The notes below the pieces were generated by a model. That model did not search any database. It was given only the letters and a program-made list of their open reading frames with translations, and had not been told where the DNA came from. Both the position numbers and the translations under genes were made by a program. A stretch of DNA of 64,000 bases from Sphagnum magellanicum (taxonomy: Eukaryota > Streptophyta > Sphagnopsida > Sphagnales > Sphagnaceae): the NCBI GenBank assembly GCA_021904315.1, contig CM038920.1, positions 13,888,001 to 13,952,000 on the forward strand. The letters run 5' to 3'. Below, piece by piece: positions 13,207 through 22,799 of this stretch; within the stretch, counting starts at the first letter, position 1, and each line of letters begins with the position of its first letter.

Positions 13207-14115
13207 AAACTTGGCTGCATTTGCAGTGAAGCTTGTTCTGAAAGCTGCACTGCACAAGCAATGAAATATTCTCACAACAACTACACAACTTTAATCACCA
13301 TGACAGAGAACAGGAGCCTGCTCGCCTTCTCAAAACAATCAAGTGCAGCTCTTGGAAATTATCCATGATTAGAATCATTTGCTTTCCCAACTCAGAAGCC
13401 TGTGAAATCAGTCCTGGGAAACCCTTGACACAAAAAGCTGCCTGGTGATGCTGGAGGCTCCTGTTGTCTGTGAACTGATCATAGAATAGCGTATGTTTAG
13501 ATGAAAGGAATGCAGCATTGCTAATGCTCTGTGATAAACAGGGGTGTAATTCTTGGAAGAAGTTCCCCCCCCCCCCCTTTAAAATGTAGAAACATCAGCA
13601 GCACAAGCACTATATTGACATTCACTAACAAGTTACTAATGGAAAGGATTCAAGATTACATGTACTAAAAGGCCTCTTTGTAGATGTTAATCGAGAATAC
13701 ACAGGACTTGATCTTCTCTCGCTGAGGACTGATTATCACATCACCACAACCTCTGTCGTAGAGAAAAGAACACAAGAAGGTCACAAACTCCATGGGGTTG
13801 GCCAGAGGATATAAGGTGTAGGGATCTTAATCACAGGCAGTGGAGGGAGACTATCTACAACTGGGGAAAGAGCAGAACTTAAACATAAAATATTAGTCTG
13901 TCATTGCTTTATTTTACTTGCATATTTAAGAAATTGTTGAGAGGTATTTCCTCAAAGAAATTCAGCAAGGAACCTCACCTCACGTGTTTAGCTGCCTCCA
14001 CAGGTTTCCTTTGTTGGTGCAATTTTGTCACCTCCAAAATTGTAAGATAAATCACTGATTCGCAGCAGCAGTGTTGTGCTAGTAAAGTCATAAAATTTTA
14101 CACTTCGACATCAGA
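13207..14115. other. RSPH14 3' region; no further gene seen
   Basis: No exon or RNA gene is recognised. A run of 14 C residues at about 13564-13577 is the only oddity; such runs are prone to assembly length error. The rest is ordinary mixed sequence, probably the 3' untranslated region and spacer before the tRNA gene. Confidence 0.5.
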
Positions 14116-14187
14116 GGGCACTTGGTCTAGTGGTATGATTCTCGCTTTGGGTGCGAGAGGTCGCGAGTTCGATTCTCGCAGTGCCCC
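14116..14187 (+). tRNA. tRNA-Pro (anticodon UGG)
   Basis: A complete 72-base cloverleaf reads directly: acceptor arms GGGCACT (14116-14122) and AGTGCCC (14180-14186) with discriminator C; D-arm A-box TGGTCTAGTGG; anticodon stem CTCGC/GCGAG enclosing TTTGGGT with anticodon TGG at 14148-14150; T-arm GCGAG-TTCGATT-CTCGC, holding the B-box. There is no intron and no encoded CCA, so it is nuclear type. A short T-rich tract follows as a weak Pol III terminator. It decodes CCA and, with wobble, other proline codons. Confidence 0.97.
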
Positions 14188-16703
14188 TTCTTATCTTTGG
14201 TATTGTAAACAATACTAAAACTTCTATTTTAATGGAATGAGACCTTTTGCCCTGGCTCGCATAGAGGGAACTTATGTAAATTTAGTTGATCCTTAAATAG
14301 ACGGAAAGGCTCATTTAAGACACATAAATAAAGAATAATTTCTAAATTGTAATGTCTAAAATGTCTTTAACTTTCAAAATGCTTCCTAAGCAGGGGAAAA
14401 AACAGGCTCTGCTCCACCAAAAACAATCAAAACTGACTGAAATTTCAGAGAAGAAAAAGGGTAAAAGTAAAATGGTTTGTTTATGGTGTACTCAGGACTC
14501 ATCTACTGTGAATGGTGCAAAAACCTATTGGTTGGTTATGCAAAAATTGAAGAGAATTGAGTGATCCCTACTAAGTTGACCTTTTGTTTATTTTGGGAAG
14601 AAGTGTTTGCCCATCAAAATAGATTTTAATGAATGTTGAGTGTAGGCATAGGGGGAGCCATGTCAAGGGCTTGCATTTTATTATTAATTAATGAACTTAA
14701 ATAGGTGAATATTTGAATCTTACATATTATCAAATTTATATGGAGTTTTTTTGAGGTGGTGGATGAATGTCAATAGTTGTTTCCTTTAAACAAGGAAAGA
14801 ACAACTTCATAAGTTCTAAACATCTATTAGTTTACCTACATCAATGGTTATGTATGGTTATATAACCCTCATAAATTTATACCCTACATGAAATGTTTAA
14901 AGCATTTATTAGATGAAAATGTATGACATAACCATTCATCAACACACTTAACCCTACAAAATATATGTCCTTATGATGCACATTTTGGAAAAGTGTATGA
15001 CACATTAAATTTGTGCAACATAAGTTGTCTCAACATGTTCATATCATCTAAATTTCGAAAGCATCATCAACATCTATAGACTTAACACCATGTTGACATT
15101 CATGATTTTGCTTTTTCTCTTCCTTATATTCTTGCATTCCCTTTCATAGTTGAAGGTGGTGCATGCCTAAAGCATTACATCAAGTATCATATTTTGTTTC
15201 ACTTCATCATTTACTTCATCTCCCAATTTTTTTCTTTGCTGCATTGTCAATTTCTTCTTCAATAGGTTTTGGGTTTTTTCTATCTTCAAAGGATGTGAAG
15301 CTTCCATTTTCTGATCTTTTTACCCTCTAATTCCTTTTCCATTTGTTTTCATTCTCCCATGATTCCTTTTTCATTTGTTTTCATTCTCCCATAACAACTT
15401 CATATAAGAATATTCATTGGCTTGAAGGATAGGGTAAAAATTCAAAACACACTGGTATTTGTTTTAATCAGAGTCTTCCTTTATATTTTGTAATGTCATT
15501 CATGCATTGTAGTGCTTTCAACCAAAACCATAAGCTTGAATTTATAATGCACACAAAACCTGCAAATTATTGTGGACAAAGTCCTTTTAAAACTACAAGC
15601 TTACCTTACAATTCATGGAATTTCAATTTTAAAACTAAATTAGAATCAAAACTCAAAATGTTTAATGTGAGAATTAAAACTCATAAACAAAATTTTCACT
15701 TTAAACAAAGAGAGGATTCTAGTGCACAATTTTCAAAATTGCAATGAAACAATCAAATCTTCACCTCAAGCCATACCTAAAACACAAAATTTTGGCGAGA
15801 GAGTCAAAACCATAATTGTAAAAACATAAAAAATTTCAATTGGATTTCAAATGCACAATTAGTCAAACCAAATTCTTAACTTACAGTCAAACAAATCAAG
15901 TTTCTCATTGATGTTGCCTTCCTCCACATCTTGAGAAGATTCAAAATCCCTCCAAGTTGTTTGTCCATTCATATACATACATCTACTAAAGTTGACACTA
16001 ATGCATAGTAATACTTCATTTTCAATCTTATCAAACAATTGACGTATCCTTCTTTCCATTACTCTTAGTAATCCACAACGCTTGACATATTATTTGATTT
16101 CATTGGGTTTTTCAATCTTCTCCTTTGGTTCCCCAAATTTTTTTTCCATCCTTACATCTATCCTTTTCATAGCACCTTCACATTACGTTTAGTCTCTTTC
16201 TCGCATCACTTTTGTTTTTTGTTTTTTCTTAACAATTTCATTTTTCATCCAAAAACTTTCTTTTTAAAAATGCCCCATCACTTTGACAAACACATAATGT
16301 TCCTTCAACAAACAAATATCTTCTATCACCCCAATTAAAAGTATGGAAAATGCTCTTGAAAGAACTTATGAACTATCACAAAATTGTTGGAAAAAACATA
16401 GCTCTAAATCAATTTTAAGTGAACCCCAAGTGCATGAAGAGAAATGATGATGTGTAAGGTTGTTTATACTCTAAAAGTTTAAACCTTAAATTTTCATTAT
16501 TGTTTGTCACCCTAACCACCGACCACACATTGTGTTCAAAATGTGTGGATAACAACATGATGTTTTGCATTTAAGGCAAGGTGGCAAAGGTAGTTAGGTG
16601 GTTGGGTAGGTCTAAAATTTTCTCACAATGGCAAGCATGCCTTGTTTTGTCCAAAAACTACTTGATACCTAATCAGCTTGGCGGAGATGGATTAGGGGGG
16701 TTT
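14188..16703. other. AT-rich intergenic stretch without a recognised gene
   Basis: Only short accidental open frames occur. A direct duplication of about 30 bases (ATTCCTTTTCCATTTG... at about 15331 and again at about 15362) is visible. Nothing resembles a host gene, transposase or structured RNA. Confidence 0.55.
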
Positions 16704-17766
16704 AAAGGTGTAATTATAAAGGGGGTTTAAAGTTCAAAGGTTGATTATCTTCCAATTATCTACTTGCAATAATCAATTATCTTGAATCTCTTCTTCATTG
16801 CATATGAGTGGAGTGATTATTGAATCATCCATTATTCAAATCACAATTCTTGGGAAGAGTTTTGAATGATCAATGATCCAAACGTCATTTTGATGATCAC
16901 TTTCTTACCTTTAGTATAATGGATTTTAGTAATAAATGGAGGTAAGGTAAAAGTTTGAGCCTTTACCTTTCACCACCCTAAGTGTTCAAAGCACAACTTT
17001 TGAATTTTAAATGCTATTAATGAAGGGTGGGTGCTTTGAAAAAGAAGTTGAGTGTTTCATTGAAGAGAATGTTTGTGTGATGTTGGATGTTTGAGAGAGA
17101 GGTGAATATTGTTCTAAAGGAGTTGGTTGTTTTGATGGCAGAGGAAGGCTATGTTTATGTGTGGTTTTCATAAGAGCAAACAACAATGTGTGCACATGTG
17201 AAAAGATGATATTCTTTCATGGATTTACCACGGGGATAACAATTGGCAAAATAATCATGAGATAAGAAATAAAACCAATTGGGATGTTCAAAGCTTCACC
17301 TTCAATGATCACATAATTGATGACATAATCAGACTGTAAATAATTGATTGTTTGAACAACATAATCAACCTTTGAAACCCCTTATTGCAACCATAAAAGC
17401 CTCAATGCCCAAACCCCAATATTGAGTTCCATTTCTTGAAAGACCAACATCTATGGTCCTAGCATCACTTCTATTCAAGATGGGATGTGTCATCCATTGT
17501 TCCATTAAAGATGATTTTAAAGTTTTTTTTTTTTTTCCCTTGTAGGTATTTGAAAGCACTTCCCTAGTCAATGAAAGGGGGGCCTTTCCCATTCAAATAA
17601 AAAACCTCTCCTACTTTATGCTGAGCAAGGCAGGCATGGTCCTTCCACTAATTTTTGAGCATAAGCCATGAGGCAACCACCCTTGAAGCTCGACACTGAA
17701 AGTAAGGGAGGCCTTGGAGAGCAGGCCTTCCTCTATACAATAAACCCCCTTTATAATCACACCTTT
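16704..17766. mobile_element. Putative non-autonomous inverted-repeat transposon, about 1.06 kb
   Basis: The first 26 bases (16704-16729, starting AAAGGTGTAATTATAAAGGG) are the reverse complement of 17741-17766 with a single mismatch. A second perfect 14-base pair of arms lies inside: CAAAGGTTGATTAT at 16735-16748 against its complement at 17361-17374. The interior encodes nothing recognisable. This fits a MITE or foldback element, or two nested ones. No clear target-site duplication is visible, so the superfamily is unassigned and the outer ends may be slightly off. Confidence 0.55.
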
Positions 17767-19254
17767 GGTGACCACTTTTTTTTTTGTGATGCTAATGAAT
17801 TGCGATTCAAACATGTAGTCCATACAAAGCTTACAAGATTGTGACTATAGCCAAAAACCCTTGCAAAATATCCTTTTATGCTAAAATAAAAGTGTAAATT
17901 GTTCAAAGTTCCTATGTGGGTTATTATAAGCTCTAGTCTGCAATATTAGACTTGAAGAAAGTTGTGATTTCTGCTTGTTTTAATGTGACAATTTACATTG
18001 CTTATCTCCTTTTGCTTCCCTGCATCTGGATTGCAGTATGGGGATGCAAGTGGTAGTGAGAAAAGGTTTATTATTGTCAAAGGGTTAAACTGCAATCTGG
18101 AGCTCTAAAGTTCTTACCTTAAAATGTGAGAGCAGATCCATCAACACCCTGCTACTGGGGAATCTACAAGAAATGATCACAAAGAACACGGTCATTTTTG
18201 GGGTACAAAATCACCTTTTGGCGAAGTATCACACTAATTCACTCTTTTTTTGAAAATTCTGTTTTTTTTTTAATAAAAGATTCACCAAATTTCAGGCACA
18301 AATCCCCCCTTTTTTTTTTGGGGAACCTTGTCTTCACAGTTCCGTCTTCTGTTTTAGTGTGGGCCTCTACAGGAGTAGAGCCAATTAAAGGCGAAATCTG
18401 TCTGGGAATGCTCACCACCATGGCTGCATCACAAAATTGTGAAAAAAAGGACTAATCCAACAAGATGGTTACTTGTATGATGTATCTCCAGCCCCATGCA
18501 TAGACATTAAAAATTGAATAGTGTAAAAGGTCGGAGCATTTTATAATTCAATCACTTTGGTCAATCATTATAGTGGGTCAATCAGACACAATCATTTTTT
18601 TGGTGGGCCTTATGGAGACCTGGTATATCATAGTACCTTGGCAGGACATCTATTATATTATGTCTAGAAATATTGATGGTGTCAAAAAATGTAATTTCAA
18701 AGAACAAAATTTTGAGAAGGTAAATAGAGATTCTGTTAGAATATTTTGGAATTCTCTATTTTTTTGAAATGGAATCTTTAAAATAAAAATGATTCAACAT
18801 TGAAATGTTGAACTTGCCATTGTACTAGGCTATCCTGTGGAAGGATATTTTCGCAGGTTCAAACTCCAAACCAGCCTTTTCTTTATTGGATTTTTTTTTG
18901 GCAAAAAAGAGAAATTTGAATTTGAAAATGAAATGTACATTGAGCGTTTCAATTGCCAGAAATGACCCAAAAAAGAACAAAAACTGCCAGAGTTAAATGT
19001 TTTCGGTAAGTAGCGAGAAACATAGAAGGATGATTAAACATTTTTGTTTCATATTTGATCTATAGCCAGATTTGGCTAAATCTTCTAGGGATCATCACAA
19101 CTTTTTCTACATGTTCTTATGGATGATTGCCACTTTGGCTACATCAAATAATTTCTTTTAAAAAGACTCCATTCCAATCACATTTTCATGCTATTTAAGG
19201 TCTGTACGTTACAGGCAATTTAACTGCTTCTGGTGGACCTGCCGTGGCCAGGAT
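17767..19254. other. Intergenic sequence without a recognised gene
   Basis: AT-rich DNA with homopolymer T and A tracts. Open frames at 17611-17823 (overlapping the preceding element) and 18198-18455 show no family motif. A tRNA B-box-like string, GGTTCAAACTCC near 18859, stands without a matching fold and is not called. Confidence 0.5.
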
Positions 19255-19660
19255 GGACCAGCACCCACGTTGGTACCTTCACCTTTTTGAGCCAGGTCTC
19301 TTATGGTGCATTGACACTTGATGTTAAGTCAGTGTTAAATGAAAAACTAGGTGGCATCCTAGGTGGCACCCGATGTTAAATGGGCAATTAGCTTAATGTT
19401 AAATGAATGTTAACATAAAATTTTCATGGTATGTAGGTGTAAGCCCTAAATGACTAGCATGGCGTTAGGGGACTCAACACTAGAGTTCCTAACACCAAGT
19501 GTGAGAGCACCTTAAATAGTGGTCATGTTAAGCACAAAAAATGTGAGATTTGAACTCAGAAACCCTGATTTAGTTTAAGCATGGGATATTTGTAACATTT
19601 ATAAATAATTCAAAATGGATTTTGAGATTTTTACCATGGTACCAACGTGGGTTCTGGTTC
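19255..19660. mobile_element. MITE-like element with nested inverted repeats, 406 bp
   Basis: The arms at 19255-19277 and 19638-19660 are inverted copies (CACCCACGTTGGTACC core; 21 of 23 bases agree). A second inverted pair sits inside at 19303-19326 and 19490-19513 (cores TGGTGCATTGACACTTG and CAAGTGTGAGAGCACC). The interior has no coding capacity. Either one MITE inserted into another or a single multi-armed foldback element fits. No unambiguous target-site duplication was found. Confidence 0.6.
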
Positions 19661-19939
19661 ACCCAAGGCTTCCCACTCATTGGAGCACATCCTTCACTTG
19701 TATTATTGTCCAGAAACCACATGATTGTCGACATGCAGATAATACTCGGAGATTTTGAATGCTTTACTGGTGTCTGGAATCAACGAGTGGAGCAAGTCCA
19801 ATTGATCAGCTGCGAATTTAAACTGAAGGGCCAGCAGCAGCTATGGCCTTGGACAACATTTGGGTGAAAATGAAATGGACTTGGTATGTTATACATGCAG
19901 CTGGATTGCCCCGTGCGGGCTAATGCTAGATTCTAAATT

Positions 19940-20090
19940 TTCTACTGAGAAGAATCTGAACTAGATCATGGAGTGTCGACAATACTTGCTACATTTCTAC
20001 TGAGAAAAAATTGAGACTAGATCATGGAGTGTCGACGATATTGCTACCTACATTTGTACTGAGAAGAATCTGGAACTGTCGATGTTTTAG
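19940..20090. repeat. Three-copy tandem repeat, period 55-59 bp
   Basis: Units begin at about 19940, 19995 and 20054 with TTCTACTGAGAAGAATCTG-like sequence, followed in the first two by AGATCATGGAGTGTCGAC and in the third by a shortened version. It lies just 3' of the minus-strand peptide gene at 20279-20719, perhaps in or beyond its transcript end. Confidence 0.7.
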
Positions 20091-20278
20091 CTAGGTATCG
20101 ATGTTGTAAAGGGATGAGCAATTTCTCAAACCCCCTGGCACCCCGGCCTACAATATTAATTCAGTCGATGCATTTTGATGTGTATCCATTCCTAGTGAAC
20201 AGAGCATATTGCAACTGCAATACGCTTAATCATGGTTTCGAATCATTTCCAGATGGGTCTGGGTTGTATGAATTGGAG

Positions 20279-20719
20279 TTAATGGTGGCCTGGGTTACCC
20301 TGTGGTGGTCCACTTACTGGACTTCCTCTGTTTGCTCTTTGGGGATTGAATACGACATGATGATGTCCGTGGTCGATTACAGAGCTGGATTCCAGCTCGC
20401 CGATTCCTTGTGTATTGACGTTGCTAGAGCGCGAGGAGGCGACTCCGAAGTTCTCAGTATAATCAGTAGTTTGAAAAACGGATTCACCTTGCTGGCAGTC
20501 CGTGGTCACGGCGTACTGAAGAGCTTGTTCTACATCGCTGGTAGTATGGACTAGTGGTGCGTCGCTTGTTCGCTCAGCATTCGAAATTTGGCGAGAATTA
20601 GGGCTTCCTGATCCATTAAATCTGACTGCAGCGGCGCTGTGCAGTTGAGTTGCCTCCAGCAGCATCACAGTGCAGATCACAAGAGAAATTCCCATCAGTG
20701 AAAAGAGTCTCGGCGCCAT
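20279..20719 (-). CDS. Putative secreted peptide precursor, paralogue 1 (146 aa)
   Basis: A single-exon frame of 146 residues, family not recognised. Residues 1 to about 31 (MAPRLFSLMGISLVIC... ending HSAAA) form a typical signal peptide: short basic start, hydrophobic core, small residues before the likely cleavage. The middle is hydrophilic, Ser/Thr-rich, with one conserved patch TDCQQGES. The C-terminus is NPQRANRG followed by SPVSGPPQGNPGHH and the stop. The layout (signal peptide, variable propeptide, short Pro/Gly-rich C-terminal block) is that of plant hormone-peptide precursors such as CLE, CEP or PIP, but the terminal motif matches none of these as I know them. The frame remains open upstream for 34 more codons; I start at MAPRLF because the paralogue at 38138-38551 has the same start. 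Coding sequence is GC-richer than its surroundings. Extracellular ligand function is inference. Confidence 0.72.
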   Translation of the reverse strand: MAPRLFSLMGISLVICTVMLLEATQLHSAAAVRFNGSGSPNSRQISNAERTSDAPLVHTTSDVEQALQYAVTTDCQQGESVFQTTDYTENFGVASSRSSNVNTQGIGELESSSVIDHGHHHVVFNPQRANRGSPVSGPPQGNPGHH

Positions 20720-21094
20720 GTTGTTGGGTTGATTTAACAAGTTCAGCTTGAGCTGGAACTGACCAAGTAGTGATGAATGCTTTTTCTGGGGCCTGAAACG
20801 ATACTCAGAGCTGCAAAACAAGTTTCCGGAAACAGAGAGACGAAGATCAAATTTGGCTGAGATTCAGAATGCAAAAATACTTGAACCAAATGAGGTCTCA
20901 GCATCACTAATCTTTTCCCCCAAAGAAAATTTCAGAGCTAACTGGAGCTAGTACTGTGTATGCCAGAGTTATTAACATCAAAATTCAACCAAAGAAATCA
21001 GAGGCTGGAGCTACTAGAAATGTATATGGATCACTAATTCATGTTTCTTGAATCTGGCTGTGTAATGCTAGCATCGTCGACTGCTATATATTGG
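20720..21094 (-). promoter_or_regulatory. Leader and TATA box of peptide gene 1
   Basis: Reading the minus strand, CCAATATATAG at 21084-21094 is a TATA-box candidate 365 bases before the start codon. It predicts transcription starting near 21055 and a leader of about 335 bases. The leader carries ATG codons upstream of MAPRLF, including one in frame at 20821. Peptide gene 2 has the same arrangement. Confidence 0.45.
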
Positions 21095-21375
21095 TGGCCA
21101 TGCGAAAAATACACACCATTCTGTTTGGTTTGCTAAGTCCCGGGAGAAAGAAGATTTGAAAACATCGAGTACCCTCACGCGGAGCCGCATTTTGGTTTGA
21201 CTGGGCGTCTGATGAGGATGCGGATTCCCATAAAAAACTGTGCACGTCGCAAACTTCAAAGTCGTCTGCGACCAGATGAAGTCTGGTAGACGAAAGACGA
21301 GAAAGGGTATTTGGTGTTAAAGAGGATCGAGATTCGCACAGCGACCGCGTTATCAGGAATTTCAACGGCAGGTAA

Positions 21376-21669
21376 AGGCGCAGGATATCCGAGAAAATCC
21401 TTTGGGAACTTGTTTTTGACCAGTGTTTTTTACCAAAAAAACCAGACTAGAACCGTCGTCTATAGACTGGTCCTGGACCCGGGTATGAAAGTATGGGGTA
21501 AGGCCCTGCTATCAGGGAATCGCTGCGTGAGCACCCAGGCCGGAGCCCGAGGTCCACGCACTAATTCCCTGACAGCAGGGCGTTACCCTGCATAACAACC
21601 GAGGTAATCAATGGTTTTTTAAAAAACAAATTCCCTTCCAAAAATATTATTGGCTTACATCCTGCGCCT
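21376..21669. mobile_element. Foldback element (294 bp) enclosing a microRNA-like hairpin
   Basis: Outer ends are perfect inverted 11-mers, AGGCGCAGGAT at 21376-21386 and its complement at 21659-21669. The arms continue with weaker pairing (GGGAACTTGTTTTT against AAAAAACAAATTCCC). At the centre, 21495-21529 and 21555-21590 pair over about 35 bases with only about five mismatches, leaving a GC-rich loop of about 25 bases. Each central arm also contains its own small palindrome (CCCTGCTATCAGGG, CCCTGACAGCAGGG). It lies about 280 bases upstream of the TATA box of peptide gene 1. It could be a MITE, a young microRNA locus, or both. Confidence 0.6.
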
Positions 21670-22150
21670 AGGGATCTTACAATCTCACAACCTCTGCCCG
21701 GGGGCTCTTTTTGTAAGGCTGATTACTAAACGTAATCTGCCCTATAAATACATGAAGAATTCTCTCCGAGGTTGTTACGACTTCAAGAGACTGGTAGGAC
21801 CTGGACAGCCTTTTTTTTCCCCCCATTTCTGGGTTGTTACGAATGTGGCAAAAAATTATACCAACAGAAAGCACATATGGCAAAGATAAACAAGTGTTCC
21901 CAAAATTTATTTGGCAAATGCCATTTTTATAAATACGCCCTTGGGCAATCACATAAAAGCCCAAAGAGTCCATGGTGGCAATGAGGCATATTTCTTTGGC
22001 TATATCCTTTGGCTACTAAAGCCTCAAATCCATCAATATTTGGCTATGTACACTAGATGCTGGCAGAAAAATCTGGCTATAAACCTAAGCTAAGAAGTGT
22101 TATCCAGCAACAAGCATCTGAGGAGAGGGGCATGAAATCACTAATACAAT
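21670..22150. other. Spacer between foldback element and transposase remnant
   Basis: No gene recognised. A minus-strand TATA-like string TATTTATAG occurs near 21740-21750. An inverted pair around CCGAGGTTGTTACGAC (21767-21782) and AACAACCGAGGTAA (21595-21608) links this stretch loosely to the foldback element. Confidence 0.35.
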
Positions 22151-22799
22151 TTAAGCATATTGGACAATGGCCAATTGAATGTTAGACCACATTTCATAGG
22201 TATCTTCATAAGGAAAGTTGTGAAGTGTGAAATTTTTTTGTGCATACATAGAAACAACTAGTTGGAGATGGTTATTCAATCTATTCCGCACTTTGTTTTT
22301 CAAGAATGCAACAAAATTGAAATATCCTTCATCTTCAACAAAACCAAGCACATGAACGATGGCAATCTCTATCACCTTTAAGTACTCACAAAAAACATTA
22401 GATAACAATTGTGATGCATGGATCACTTGCCACATGCATGTGAGAGGATTGATGATGGTAGGGTTAATCTTGTTAAATGCAACAGCCACAATTTCAACCA
22501 TGGTTTGAGTAGCTTTGGATTTCATGGTCAACTTAAACAAGCCTTGTTGAACATCTAAATCCCGACCTGAAAGAATGGCAGGAACCATAGGGGCAAATTT
22601 GCTGTCCTTGGGTTGTCCACATGGACGTGGGTTACAATAAAAATTCTTTAGCATTTCAAGGTGTCAATGAAATGTCACATCTGCATTTGCTTGCAACTAG
22701 TATTGGGGATAAATAATCCCCATAGCATCCATGATTGCTTGTTCAGGAAATCGTGTATCTAACTGTACTATCAAGCCTTTCGCAGCCTTTGCCATCCAA

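Noticed and set aside
13138-13293. Alternative last exon of RSPH14 starting CAGACAAGCGATCC
   Set aside because: It needs an intron of 32 bases, too short for a plant spliceosome; simple read-through gives a better family-like C-terminus.
13564-13577. Run of C residues as a functional G-quadruplex or promoter element
   Set aside because: A single homopolymer without spaced G-runs; more likely slippage or a sequencing problem.
18816-18884. tRNA-derived SINE or tRNA relic around GGTTCAAACTCC
   Set aside because: A B-box-like string is present, but no convincing A-box, cloverleaf or repeated copy can be seen.
20114-20554. Plus-strand 146-residue frame opposite peptide gene 1
   Set aside because: The minus-strand frame has a signal peptide and a paralogue at 38138-38551; the plus frame has neither.
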